Part shown: one piece after another, positions 24,101 to 34,580 of the stretch | Position numbering within the stretch: the first letter of the stretch is position 1 | Layout of the letters: each line of letters opens with the position of its first letter | From: Asterochloris sp. CNOR1 | Lineage: Eukaryota > Chlorophyta > Trebouxiophyceae > Trebouxiales > Trebouxiaceae | Assembly (NCBI GenBank): GCA_963969365.1 | Contig: OZ017762.1 | Location: forward strand, 806,001 to 870,000 | DNA: 64,000 nucleotides | Direction of reading: 5' to 3' | Program-made: the position numbers and the translations under genes | The notes under the pieces: model-generated | Databases searched by the model: none | What the model saw: only the letters and a program-made list of their open reading frames with translations | What the model was told of the DNA's origin: nothing

Positions 24101-26907
24101 GCAGCCTGTCTCGCCCCTGGGCTGCCGCGGACACCTCCATGCCCAGCTCCCGCGCCTTCAGCCACACGATGATGGCCTGCACCGTCTCTGTGGCCGCCTG
24201 CAGCATGGGGTATGAGTTGAACCTATACCAAGCTCTGAGGTGGGAAGCCTTGTTGGCGCATTCGCTTTCTTCAAGGCATCTGCTTGAGGTGTCAAGACTT
24301 CCTGGTGGCTTATTGCCACAGGCATGTATAGACATGCGCATGAGCTGCACCCAGCGAGCAGGCTTCACAAGTCTTCATGACTCCCTCACGTATGTAGCAG
24401 CCGGAGGGGGCAGTGCAAAATATTGGCTGAAGACACACCCTGTGCTGCTGCCAGCAATCTGTAGGCTGCTAGCCCCCAACTGGGTGACTGAGACAGGCAG
24501 CACAGCACTGAATTCCCTCACGGCTGCAGGCAGCCACACCGAATGTGTGCGCACCCTCACAATCTCCCCTTTCGGCACCAGAGTCCACCCTTCCCCAGCC
24601 CCATACTGCCAGCCGCCACGCCAGCCGCCACAGAAGCCCCCAGGGCCCTTGACAGCCAAACTGAGCCTCAGCAAGCGCTCAGGCAAACTTCTGGGCAATG
24701 CTGGACTGGCCCCTGCCCCTGAAAGTAGGCTCACCTCCATGTCCTTTGCATCAAGGCTCATTGCAATTGCATCAGGTTTACAACCCCAGCCCCAGCGCAA
24801 TTGCGTCAGCAGACCCAGCGCCACGAGGGGCCCTCAGCAGCCATGCACAGCCCCAGCAGGTGCAGCCCCCCAGGCTTCCAGTCACTGCGCCACAGACCGT
24901 TGCGCCAGCGACAATAGGAGCCACCACTGGCACACAAGAGGCCCCTGGCCCCTGGAGAAGGCGTTCACCTTGACAATATCTTTTGCGTCAGAGTCCAGCC
25001 CCTGCCCCAGCCCGATCACTCCAGCAGCCACAGGCGCGACCAGGACCGCACTGTCTGGGTGCGTGAACACCGAGTTGAGCATCTTACGCAGGCGCTCCTC
25101 CCTTTCTGGGGCAAGCGGGGCAGATACGCAGCTGCCGACTGTCATCTCCAGAGCATCACTTGTCAACAATACCTGCAGGAGCACCATTGCCTCTTGAGGC
25201 ATAGCTTAGCAGATAGTGTCAGATGTGGGGCCGTTGTTAATCTCAGGGCATTAGTGTGTCTGCAGAAGTGAGACCACAATGATGGCCACATGAACCAGCC
25301 TGCGTCAAAGCTGGTGGGCCAGGCTAGCTGCAGCTTAGGCAGCCCATTGCATGCCTGCGGCAGAGGGCTCTGAGCAACATACGGCCAGCAGGAACCCCAC
25401 AGGAGGCAATGTTTAACAACCAGCTCCTTTGCCCTCACCTTTTTGAAGTCCACCTCCTTCCCATCAAACATATAGATCTCTTTGTCGTGAGCAGTGCGCC
25501 GCCCCTTTACCTGCAGACAGGGGCCAAAGGGTGCGTCACCCATGAGTTCTGCATTTTCAGAGGGGAGGTTGCCATGCAGCTGCCGAAGGCTGCTTCATGG
25601 GCAAGTTGTGCAGTTTTCAGAGTGGGAGCTATGCAGCGGCCACAGGGCCTTTTGTTCACCTGATCCACCCAGGAGCTCCACAGCTGCAGGCGCTCAGTGT
25701 CCCCCCGCAGGCTGACAGTCTTGGCAGCATGCGCCACCGCCTCCATGCCCTCATAGACGGTTTGGATCTGGGGCTTCCCTGTCTGGTCTGATGGCAGGGG
25801 CCCTGCTGAGGAGGTGGGTCCTGTGCCTGCAGCTGAGGCCTGGCCGCCCTGAAGCTGGGGCACTGTGCTGGCAGTGCTGCCCTTACGGGAGAGGCGGCCT
25901 GCAGGGCAGGGTGGCAGGAGGGGGGTCGGCGCGCAAGGTGGACTGCTGCAAGGGGCACTACTGAGGAAGGATGGCCCTGCGCCTGGCCTCCTTAAAGCTG
26001 GATCATCTTGCTAGCAAAGCTGAGGGGTAGCCTGCACGGCAGCGTGCCATAATGAGGGCCAGCTCGCCAGCGAGGTCGCAGAACAAGACCCAGCTCTGCG
26101 GCTGGACCTGTCTGCCATGAAGCTGAGGCAGCATGCTGGGCAGTATGCTGGCTGTGGCCTGCAGGGCAGACATAAGTGACAGGGTGAGGGCTGGAATTGC
26201 CATCCTGGTCCTGCTGGAAGAGGCCCTGCTGAGGAGGGAGGGCGTGCTGCTGCACCTGAGGTTGCACCTGGACACCATGTTGGCTGTGCTGCCCTTGCAC
26301 ACAGGTGGAGTGACGAGGCGAAGGTCAGCCAGCCAGCTTGTAGGCTGACGAAATCACTTGAGGCCTGCGAGGGTGCAGCTGAGGCGGCATGCTGGCTGTG
26401 TTGCCATCCAAATGAGAGGGGCCAAGACAGGCAGGAGGCTGAGCAGCCTCTTGTTATGGGGAAGATCTAGGGGACGCCTCTAGGCTGCCCATTCAAGCTT
26501 GACAATTGGGGCTGTCTCGCAGGGCAAGCTGGGCTGCAGGAATTTATGCACAGATGACGCGTGCTATCTTCACAAATCCAGGGCCCTCAGATATGTTCTT
26601 CTTTCACAGCTGAGGCACACAGGTGTAGACCAGAGGGCAAATGCCCCGTGGGGCGGTTGCATTACACATCCCGCAAGATCACACCTGCCAGCTGAAACCC
26701 ATCCTCCACAGCAACTTCTGGCTCAGGAGTAGGGCGCACTGTCTCCTCTGTTAAGTGTTCAGGGACAGGATCCTGCACCACTGCCTGATTGTCTGATCCC
26801 GCTCCTCCCTTCTTCTTGCTGCGGTTCTTCTTCTTCTTTTGAGAGCTGGCCTGAGGCTGTTCACCCGCTCCTTGAAGAATCGAGAACGCATTCAATGTCG
26901 CTGCCAT
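18174..26907 (-). CDS. Unknown long coiled-coil protein with basic ends
   Basis: Begins at ATG 26907 (MAATLNAFSILQGAG, then the basic run KKKKNRSKKK) in exon 26907-26685. Well-defined exons follow: about 25865-25660, 25511-25439, 25172-24969, 24198-24040, about 23860-23710, 23220-23044, 22521-22405, 22048-21947, 21583-21389, 21012-20872, 20265-20062, 18688-18506, and a last exon ending with TGA at 18174-18176. Many are whole codon counts with clean splice sites. Sequence is heptad-rich (EDVLRQQLAHAQAEIM, HKEKELAYWKQQAKDLEIKC, LATLELENQRKDAEIAALRG), so a long coiled coil is likely. The tail is arginine-rich (NRRRRGRGPRQHA). The Lys- and Arg-rich ends hint at nucleic-acid or ribosome contact, which is only inference. 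The introns are full of exon echoes. Family not recognised. Confidence 0.65.
18506..19200 (-). repeat. Four-copy exon-echo array
   Basis: The coiled-coil exon 18688-18506 is echoed three more times toward its 5' side, near 18808-18895, 18987-19080 and 19120-19180. Shared blocks include TCCTTGCG(C/T)TG.TTCTCC, CAGCTCCAG...CCAGCACCTG and AGGGCA.CAG.ACCTG. The 18987 copy continues past the exon edge into intron sequence (GGCAGCAGGAGACTGTCAGCT against GTCAGGAGACCACAGTTAGCT). Confidence 0.7.
22897..23090 (-). repeat. Exon echo with its donor
   Basis: AATGTGCTGCTCCAGCAGGG at 22899 repeats the exon end at 23047 (AATGTGCTGCTCCAGCAAGG) 148 bp away, 37 of 43 bases by eye. The CTCACCA preceding both is the minus-strand donor, so the splice boundary is copied too. 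Confidence 0.85.
23161..23607 (-). repeat. Exon echo, 65 bp ungapped
   Basis: 23161-23225 (start of the exon 23220-23044 and its acceptor) aligns without gaps to 23543-23607, about 51 of 65 bases. Between them a second family, starting CCTGCAGGCGCA at 23430 and again at 23506, repeats with about 37 of 44 matches at 76 bp spacing. Confidence 0.85.
23955..24106 (-). repeat. Exon echo, 108 bp spacing
   Basis: The 44 bases from 23955 (TGGCCAGCCTCTGCTGCGGC core) match those from 24063 (TGGCCAGCCTCTGCTGCAGC core) at about 36 positions. The 24063 copy is in the exon 24198-24040; the other lies in the adjoining intron. Confidence 0.85.
24700..24990 (-). repeat. Exon echo of an exon 3' end
   Basis: The end of exon 25172-24969 reads LGQGLDSDAKDIVK then GTGAAC. 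About 220 bp further along the intron the minus strand reads AIAMSLDAKDMEV beside a GTGAGC donor. The motif and splice site are recognisably duplicated. A third, weaker CAATTGCGTCAG copy lies near 24800. Whether the second copy is a used exon is open. Confidence 0.55.
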
Positions 26908-28192
26908 GTCTTGCACTCCTGGCACTCAAGGTGTCCTCTCTCAGATTGAATCGGAGCCCCAATCAAACCAATTGCACGCGATCTGAACTCGGTCAGTCAA
27001 TTTGACCTAAGCTAGACCTAAATGCACTGTATCTCATTGTTTGCCATGTCTATTAGCAGGCATGACATCACCAAAGCAAAGTTTGAAAATCTTGCTCAGC
27101 TGCTACATTGCGGCCTGTGCAGACCGTGTCACAAGCTGCTTGGACGAACTTTGGGCGCTGAGAGTCCCACAATAGCTTACAAACTTGGGTCAGGGTTAAT
27201 TTGCCGCAATGTCTCTTGTGATCTTCAGCAGGGGTCAGACTGCGAAGGCAAGTGCCACTGCGTATGTAGACCCAGTCTGAGATGCGAATTCAGCAGGCTC
27301 CGGTCTTTAGCTGGCATCTCAGGGCCGTACAGCCGCTGAAGCTTCCCCAACTTCCTTTTGGGCCAGTCTCAAGAGCACTGCCCGCAGAGCTGGCAGAAGC
27401 AGCATAGCGGCACTCTGATGCCTTCAGCAGAGAGCGGGCCATTCAGGCAGTGACAGGAGCTTCTGCAACTGCTGGGCTAGACGGCACAGCTGTGTCTGCA
27501 GTGGAGGTAGTGCGCAACAGGAGTGACATTGAGGCAGGTGCGGGCTGGCTGCATCTTCATTGCTTGCTCCTGCCAAGTTGTGTGCCTGGAGCTTTGCTCA
27601 ACACAAACATGGGCAGCCTTGCTCTACAATGGCTCTACGGAGTATGCTGTCTGTTATGCAGCTGCAGGCTCTTAGCCAGCAGAGTACTTTGCCAAGAGCC
27701 AGAGGCCGTAAGGCTGCACAGGCTTGCACAGATGCGCTGCATCAGTACACTGCTCTCTCATGCACGAGAGGGCTCAGCAGATGTTGAGCCCACGGTGGCT
27801 GCGTACCACCACAGGAGTGCAAGTTGTACCAGTGCGGGGCCCCTGGCTTGCAGCACTTCAGCTCTGCATTGGGTTTGACTCGTCCTGATGAGTAAGGGCA
27901 TAAAGACTTCAATTGTGATGTGGGCATCTCTCAATAAAAGGCAGGCTCGCATGGGAGTTTGGTCTATCATCACACAGGAAGACATCAACCAAGAGGAGGC
28001 AGGTGCAGGCGTAAGCCTAATAAATCACTCACACAATGAGGGCGAGCTCTTTGCCCAGACATGACAACAACAATGGGCAGGGGTCATGTCGCCAGGACCA
28101 GCTCTCGCCCTTTCTTTGATTTTCGCTGGAACGCCTGCAGAAGGACAGTTGGGAAGACATTATGGGAGAGGTGATGTCATGGTACATACAAA
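26908..28192. other. Intergenic; no gene seen
   Basis: Lies between the start of the long coiled-coil gene and the 3' end of the acetyltransferase gene, both on the minus strand. Open frames here are short and have no splice-consistent partners. It should contain the coiled-coil gene's promoter. Confidence 0.5.
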
Positions 28193-31100
28193 TCAGTTGA
28201 GGCAGCAGCATGGGTTTGACATACATCTTACCATGCCCTTGATGCCCTCAGGGTCTGCAGCAAAGCCAAGCTTTTTGTACAGGCCCACGACGCCAGGCCT
28301 GCAGCAAGGGCATGAAATGCACGAGAGGCTTGCTTCTAGGAACAGATGTGCACATCAGCCGCAGCCATTGCCTGGGTCGCACAGCAATGCTCCGCCAGCC
28401 TGCAGACAAAGTGGCAGGCAGTGGCAACCTGAGACTGGCTGCCTGCCTTTGCTGGCTGGAGCTGTCCCAAAAGAACGCTTGAAATTCCTCGCCCAGCTGC
28501 CGGATCATTTTGCATACTGCACCTCCTCCGAAGCAAGCCTGCCCAAAAGCAGCCTGTAACCCCCCAACATCAGGGGGGGGCCCTGGACATGGTGGGCATG
28601 CAGATAATGCCAACTGCAACTGCCGTCCAGGCGAGCTTGCACCATGGCGTGCAACCCCATACACAAGGGGTACCCCAAACTGGCCATGCCTGCTCACTCT
28701 GCATGCACTTGGAGCAGCTCCTGCACCACAGGCAGCAAGCTACACCCAAGCAAGGCTGACGCACTTTTCAAGCATGCAATTTGATAGTCTGGATACCCTA
28801 CAATCAACCCAGCAGGCAATTTGCCTCCCATAGTGGCATGCATGCTCACTCTGCATATAAGGTGATGGTCTGAATGCCCTCCTCAACGAGGGAGGCAGTC
28901 AGGCGCTCCACTGCTGCCCTGCCCAGGCCGCCACGCTGCCAGCCAGGGTCAACCTGCAGAGCACAACCCCGAATTTGGTTCCTTCACATTTCCAGGGTGT
29001 GGTAAGTGCTTGGCTGGTGCAGGCTGTAGCAGGGACCGGCAATCCTCATCTCAGTGAGGGTCTCAGTTCACAGCCTGAGGGGGTGCAGGTGTTTACATGC
29101 AGTGGCCATGGTGGAGGCAGGCAGACATTGTCGCCAGGCCATGTGTTGTGATCCAGGGTCGAGCAGCAGGGGCCCATCACCGCTGCTCTGTGCAAACCCC
29201 TGCAGCATACGGTGGCCATGAGGAGAGGGAGGCAGGCACCCCATTGCTGCGCTGCCCATGCTGCCGACGAGTCAGTCTGCATTGCCAGTCAGAGTCACAC
29301 AGACAAGACCAGTCTGTGGGGGCGGGCTGACCATTTGTCACTCAGAATCTGTACAGGGTCCTGCTGCACCGCCACACACAGCTTGGTGGGCACAAGAGCA
29401 GCATGTTGTCTAGGCTGCCGTCGCAGTGGGCTCATGCCAGGCGACAGTGCTGACTGTGCAGCAAGCCCACTGCAGGATCCCGCAGGGAAGCAGAAAGGGC
29501 GCCACTGCTAGCAGCCAGGGCAACAAACAGCAAGCACTGCAGCCCAGCTCTGTGCCACAGACATCAAGACAACAGGAATTGCATTTCACAAGAATGTCCC
29601 AAACGGCAGCGGGGAGGGTGCCAGCCTCTAGGAAGCCTGTCAAGAAGCCTAGGCGTGCGCTGCTGATGCAGGCCGCCCCAGTGCTAGCCAGTTGGGGCAG
29701 AGCGCAGAAAAGCAGGTTCAGGGACAGCCAATTGCTGACAGTGCCAATGCAGAACCTCTTCTGAAATGGTTGCGCACAGCGTCCCACTGCTGGTAGCTTG
29801 GGCCAAGCCAGCCAGCAGTACAGGCAGTGCAGGGGACAGGTTCGCGGGCCAGGCAGTGCTTCCCATGCAGGGACTCAATGCAGCATGCCAGCTGGTGGCC
29901 AACAGAGCCCAGTTGCTGGTGGCCCTAGCACAGGCAGCAGGCAGCCCAGGGGACTGGCTAACGGGCTGGCAGCGCCTGCACTGCCTGCTGGGAACAGGCA
30001 AGTGTACCACCCATGCCGTGACTCACTGCAACATCCCAGATGGTGGCAGACAGAGCTCCATCGCTGGTGGCCCGTGCAAAGCCCAGCAGCTGTCCCAGCT
30101 TGGCCCAGCGACTGCGCCGATTGCTGCGGATCCACAGGATGGTGTGGGTGTGGATGAGGGCCTCTGAGAGCTTCTGCGGGTCCCGCTTGGGGAAACCTAC
30201 CTGCAGGCAGGGCAAGCGTGCACCTTACAGCAAATGCACCTCACGCGCTACGCTGAGAAAGGATGTCAACACATGGCTGCTGCAGAGCTTGGCTTCCAGG
30301 TGAGGTCATGCCTGAGCTGTGCAGGATACCAGGTGGCCCCGCAGGTGACTGCTGCTCCAGAGCACGTGACTGAGCTGCCAGCTGCCGCATGCTAAGCAGT
30401 GCAGCATAACTTGAACCAGAGCTACAAACTTGATGTCTGATCGGAGCCACTTCACACTCTACACTACCTTCGCACGCAGCGTGAAGTCCATTGAGTCCCT
30501 GTAGGCACTACAGCCCTCAGCAGGCAACTCCAGGCTGGCCCTCAATCGCCTGGGACCTGAACGAGGCTAATTCTACAAAGAGCGGGTTGAATACCTCCAA
30601 TCAATCTGATGTCCCCCATACCATATGCACAGCATGAGCCCTGCCGGCAAGCCTTGCAGAAGGAGCCTCAGCTGCAGGCTGAGCCACCCTTGACTAGAGG
30701 TCAGATTTTTGACACGAGTCCAGTGTTGCCCCACTTTTGCTTTGATGAGGAGCACAAACCCTGCCTGCAGCTGTGCCATGCAAAAGCAGGAGCTTGATGG
30801 GCTCCTCTATGCCCAGCACCCTCCAAGGTGACAAGAGGCACAGTACAAGTCATCATGTTGAGCTATGACATGCAGTACAGCTCAAACAATGCCAAAGACA
30901 GGCTGAGCCAGGTGGCACGTCACAGGATAATTTGCCGAACTTGCAACATCTGAAGAATAAGACTCCCCCCCCCCTCACCCGCCTCCCCCCCCCCCCCGAC
31001 CCAGAATGTTTTCTGGTCGTGAGCCTTTGCGGGCTACCAGATGACGTATATGAGGGGGGCTATGAGGAAGCTCACCCTCACAAAGAGCTTGTTGAGCTCC

Positions 31101-31515
31101 TCAATGCTCAGATCAGACCCGCCCCACACGAAATCGCAGCCCTCCGTCTGGAAGGCGGCATCAGACTTGGACAGCTTGGGTGCAACAATCCTGTCTGTGT
31201 CCACCTGCAGGGGCCAGGTGGCCTTGGCCAAGCTGATCCCATCTGCTCGCCGTGCCGCTGCAGCTGCAGCAGACATGCGGTTATTATATCTTGACGATTG
31301 CAGGGCAGGCAGCAGTGCCTGTAGAGTGCCTAAGATGCACAGACACAGCAGTGGTAGAGGTGCAGAGCAGAGTGCCATGCACGGCAGAGTTTCATCTAAC
31401 CTGCGACTCCACCACCGATGTATATCAATTTGGGCTTGCCTGCAGGAGGGGCTGGAGAGGCAACAAAGCGCACCATTAGTGCATGCCTTCTCCTATAGCT
31501 GATGCAGTGCAGCAT
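28193..31515 (-). CDS. Plastid GNAT N-acetyltransferase, NSI / SNAT1 type
   Basis: Five exons join perfectly in phase: 31515-31401, 31257-31076, 30200-30027, 28953-28850 and 28298-28193 (TGA), giving about 226 aa. The start MLHCISYRRRHALMVRFVAS looks like a plastid transit peptide. The body matches plant NSI/GNAT2, also described as serotonin N-acetyltransferase: FVWGGSDLSIEELNKLFVR, VGFPKRDPQKL, THTILWI, GQLLGFARATSDGALSATIW, then the acetyl-CoA loop VDPGWQRGGLGRAAVERL and ITLYAEPGVVGLYKKLGFAA followed by DPEGIKGM. In Arabidopsis the enzyme acetylates plastid proteins and is needed for state transitions; SNAT activity also makes melatonin precursors. Function here is inferred from homology. 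The tail after KGM (VRCMSNPCCCLN) is unusual. Its introns carry decayed copies of exons 3 and 4. Confidence 0.93.
28886..29300 (-). repeat. Exon echo of GNAT exon 4
   Basis: The acetyl-CoA-loop exon (plus-strand text GAGGGAGGCAGTCAGGCGCT near 28889) is echoed at about 29225-29299 (GAGGGAGGCAGGCACCCCAT). Roughly 38 of 48 bases match with one 3-base gap. The copy is frame-broken and lies in the intron between exons 3 and 4. Confidence 0.7.
29484..30110 (-). repeat. Exon echoes of GNAT exon 3
   Basis: The exon 3 end (core ATGGTGGCAGACAGAGCTCC at 30040) is echoed at 29892 (CTGGTGGCCAACAGAGCCCA), 29766 (ATGGTTGCGCACAGCGTCCC) and more weakly at 29484. The 29892 copy also keeps the donor region (ACTCAATGCAGCATGCCAG against ACTCACTGCAACATCCCAG). 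Confidence 0.75.
30965..30997. repeat. C-rich tract (G-runs on the coding strand)
   Basis: C10, then a short spacer, then C13. On the transcribed minus strand this gives long G-runs about 80-110 nt after the donor of GNAT exon 2, so G-quadruplex formation in the intron is possible. Confidence 0.85.
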
Positions 31516-31767
31516 GCAGCAGTGAGACTGCCAGGCATGCCTCGGCAGTGAATGTCTAGGGCAAAGTGAGCCATGGCAGTGCTGATCCAGCATTTGCCCG
31601 GGCCTGGTGGTGGGCCAGGCCACGCTGCTGGCTAAGACAGTCTCATGGGACTTGCATCATGCCGGTCAGATCACTGCCAGGCATCGTGGAACGTCAAAAT
31701 TCTATAAGGATACATCCGAGCAAGCAGCAGCAAGCTTGGTATCCAAAGTAATTGAGACAGCAGCAAG
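31516..31767. promoter_or_regulatory. Divergent promoter region, GNAT / membrane protein
   Basis: Only 252 bp separate the two outward-facing start codons at 31515 (-) and 31768 (+), so both promoters and 5' UTRs must fit here. No clear TATA element was identified. Confidence 0.6.
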
Positions 31768-33612
31768 ATGGCAAGAGACGTCGAAACTGGAGGCATGGAG
31801 GCAGCCAGCGATCCACTACTCCCAGACCAAGATTGTAGCACTGGTGCCTGACACAAGCCTCAAGATGCAGGGCGGCAGGCCAGGGACATTGTGCATTCAT
31901 CTGCAGGTAGGTCGATGGCCTCATTGTAAGTGTCATGCTGTCACCTCTTCACATGTCATCATTGCACTGTCACCTCAAGCGGACAGCAACACAACTCGGT
32001 GTCTTGCGTGAAGTGCCGGCTTTTGATGCGCTGTCAATCAATGTTGCATGTGCAAGCGTGCGCATGGCATCGGCAGGGTTCTCCACTCAATCAGAATAGT
32101 GTCCTGCAGATGAAGGGCCGACCTCTGAGCCCACAGATGCCAAGTCCATCGCTGCTTCTGTTGCCACCCTGCTGTTCTCGATACCGGCACTAGGTGAGGC
32201 AGCTGTCTCGTTATGCAACATTTTGCTTTGGCAGCCATCATGCTTGACATAAGGAGCAGCCTCCAGCTTGCTGCAGCGCTGGACCCATTGATAGCTGGTT
32301 GTTGCACAATTGAGGTGGCATGCTGGCACGGCAGCAAGCTCTGAGTTTGTCCTGGTGCTGTTTGCAGTGGGCAGCTGATGCTGGCCGCTCCTGCTGGCTG
32401 GGTTCCTGGTGAGTCATCCATGCAGCCACACTGCACCTTGGTGATCTGCCCAGCTGGCTTTGACGTGGGTCTTATACAGCCTGATTGCTGATGTTGGGGG
32501 GCCCGTTTGCAGGGAATCACAGCTTCAGCAGGGGCAAAGGCATTCAGCCACAGCTTGAGCTTTGGGATTACTCTGGCAGCGCTTACAAACCTGGCACAAT
32601 ATCTGGCATGGAAGACAAGCGTGCGCAGGTGAGCTTCACTTCTCTACTATCATTGCTGAGGGGGATGCAGAGTCCTGGCGAGGGACATAGGCAGAGGCTG
32701 CGAGCTAGCAGGCTGCAATGCAACACCTGCTGCACAGTCTGTTCTGTTGACAGGACATCAACTCATGGCTGCTACTGCTGCACAGCACATGTGGGTCCTG
32801 GCTGTGTGGGTGGGCTATGCTGAGACTAGTCTTACTGCCAGACTGGCCACAGCTGGGTGCATGCAGCCATGAGCAAGTAACAGCTGAACCAAATGATAGC
32901 AAACAGCACGCGGCAACACATGACAGGGCTGCGAAACTGATTCTTTCCGCACACTCCTGCAGTGGGACACACTGGCAACGATATGGCCCACTGTACCTTA
33001 TGCTGCTGGCTGTGCCTCTTGTGATGGCAGACCTCACAAGGCATGTGCTGCAAGGTGAGAGATGAAAGGCAGGGTCTGTGTCCTTGCACCAATTGTGTGG
33101 CTGCAGCTTATTTCATGTGAGGCGTGGTTTGAACCAGGCTCTGAGAGGGCACTGCTTGCAACAGGTGGTCCGCGCTCTCCTGTGCATGAAGCAAGAAGCA
33201 TGGAGCTGGCCAGCACAGACATTCGTGCAGCTCCTCCTCACCTTGTGGCTGCTTCGCTGCAGATTCCGACATCTGGTCAGGACCAAGCAGCAGCATGTAC
33301 AGGCCCAACTGTGGCCACTCTGCTCATGGGCTTGGTGGCCTGACCTGCCTGTCTATCACTGGAGTCCTCTTCACCATTGTCTTCACATACACAGGCTTTG
33401 CCTGCATGATTGTTGGTGAGCCCAAGCCTTGATCAGCACGCTCTATCTGCTGTACCCTGTTGTGGTGCTTTGAGAGTGAACGTTCCATGTGCAACGCTGT
33501 GTCGGCCCCTCAGTCATCCCATCCTGCAGGTGTCTTTTGGGGAGCAGACATGGGCGTTAAGTTCAGGCAGGCTTGGCGCAACATCAGGGCAGCTCGCCGC
33601 CGCCAGACCTAG
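31768..33612 (+). CDS. Small uncharacterised membrane protein
   Basis: Seven exons join with consistent phase: 31768-31843, 32110-32193, 32513-32628, 32754-32809, 32963-33054, 33263-33415 and 33530-33612 (TAG), about 225 aa. It starts MARDVETGGMEAASDPLLPD, a soluble acidic N-terminus. Predicted membrane segments are IAASVATLLFSIPAL, GPLYLMLLAVPLVMADL and LSITGVLFTIVFTYTGFACM. The tail is basic (KFRQAWRNIRAARRRQT), which would face the cytosol. The loop GTHWQRYGPLYL and the end VFWGADMGVKF look conserved but I cannot name a family. Two further open stretches near 32230 and 32360 were left out because including them breaks the frame. The 3' end converges with GET1, 187 bp away. Confidence 0.7.
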
Positions 33613-33799
33613 CATTGCCGTTTCACTGCCCAGCGGGATGGAGAGCACAGTATCTGGAATATGCAGCGTGCATGCTAAAGCCACCTGCATGGTGGCCGCA
33701 TTGCAGTGAATTCACCAGACGTGTGCTCACATTCAAGCTGGCAGACTTTCTGCATTGCTGATTGCTGTTCAATACCATGATTGGATTGCACTGGACTCA

Positions 33800-34443
33800 T
33801 TACACAGCAAGACACCGTGCCACAGCAGATGCAGCTCGGTCACTTAGAAGAAACCAGGGCACTGCAGCAATGGTGCCACTATACCATGTGTGCTTGTCCA
33901 GCATTCCCCTCAACCAACTCCCAAGGGGCCAAACAGCTGATGGAGGTGCCAATGCTGCGGGCTGCCTCCATGTAATGAAGAGCAGCACAGCCAGCACAAG
34001 GTACTTGCAAGCAGTCAGGGTTCTCTGTACCAAGCTGCTGGAAAGCTGTCCCTGCATGGGTGTGTCAAGGGACCTCAGAGCCCAGAGATTTTGGCATTGA
34101 GGCCTCAAGGCACATCAGGAGCATTGCACCAACCTGCTGCAGCTCCTGCAGCTGTGCCTGCTTTTCAAGGGCAATGGCCTTGCGCTGGAGCTTGGCGCCC
34201 TGGGCAAAGGTTGCAGGAGACGAGAGCCTGGCTGCCTGCTTGTTCAGGTCTGCAGCCTCTGCCAGAGCCCTGCGCTGACCCTCAAGCAGCTCCCTACTCT
34301 GCAGCAGCAACGGTGATGTCACCACCGATCTAGGCAAAGGAATGCCCATGCAGGTCGCTCACGGGATTAGCAATTGCCAGCACTCCAGCAACCTGCACAA
34401 AGAGCAACACCAGAAAGCTGACCAGAGGGATCAACCACAGCAT
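33800..34443 (-). CDS. GET1: GET1/WRB, tail-anchored protein insertion receptor
   Basis: Three phase-0 exons (34443-34363, 34298-34134 and 34051-33800) encode about 165 aa, the usual GET1 length. Exon 1 is the first membrane segment (MLWLIPLVSFLVLLFVQVAG). Exon 2 is the cytosolic coiled coil that binds the GET3 ATPase (RRALAEAADLNKQAARLSSP, ATFAQGAKLQRKAIALEKQA), where the SP-x-TF-x-x-x-AKL-x-RK pattern is typical of GET1/WRB/CHD5. Exon 3 carries the second and third membrane segments (KYLVLAVLLFITWRQPAALA and GTIAAVPWFLLSDRAASAVA). The protein sits in the ER membrane and, with GET2/CAML, releases tail-anchored proteins from GET3 for insertion. It stops at TAA 33802-33800; the TGTAA overlapping the stop is probably chance. 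It shares a short divergent promoter with METTL22. Confidence 0.93.
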
Positions 34444-34580
34444 GGCTCAGAGCATCGGAAAATCAGAAAGATCAGCACTGACCGGCATGGACATTGACCA
34501 CGAGTCCTGCCAAAGGTTGTTATCAGGTGACACATAAGGGGTATGGTGTTGGCCACTGACCTGTGCAACAGCGTCTGGGC
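34444..34580. promoter_or_regulatory. Divergent promoter region, GET1 / METTL22
   Basis: 137 bp between the start codons at 34443 (-) and 34581 (+). This is one of the shortest possible shared promoters, and the two genes are likely to be co-expressed. It is shorter still if the METTL22 start lies further upstream. Confidence 0.55.

Noticed and set aside
23941-25197. The longest open frame in the window (plus strand, 418 codons)
   Set aside because: It runs antisense over well-defined minus-strand exons (24969-25172, 24040-24198) that have splice sites and coiled-coil sequence; its own translation is low-complexity and without motifs.
32340-32410. Possible extra exon of the small membrane protein (frame GQLMLAAPAGWVP)
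   Set aside because: Including it breaks the phase chain and creates a stop; joining 32193 to 32513 directly works.
33797-33801. TGTAA on the minus strand as the GET1 poly(A) signal
   Set aside because: It overlaps the stop codon itself, so it is too early to be the functional signal.
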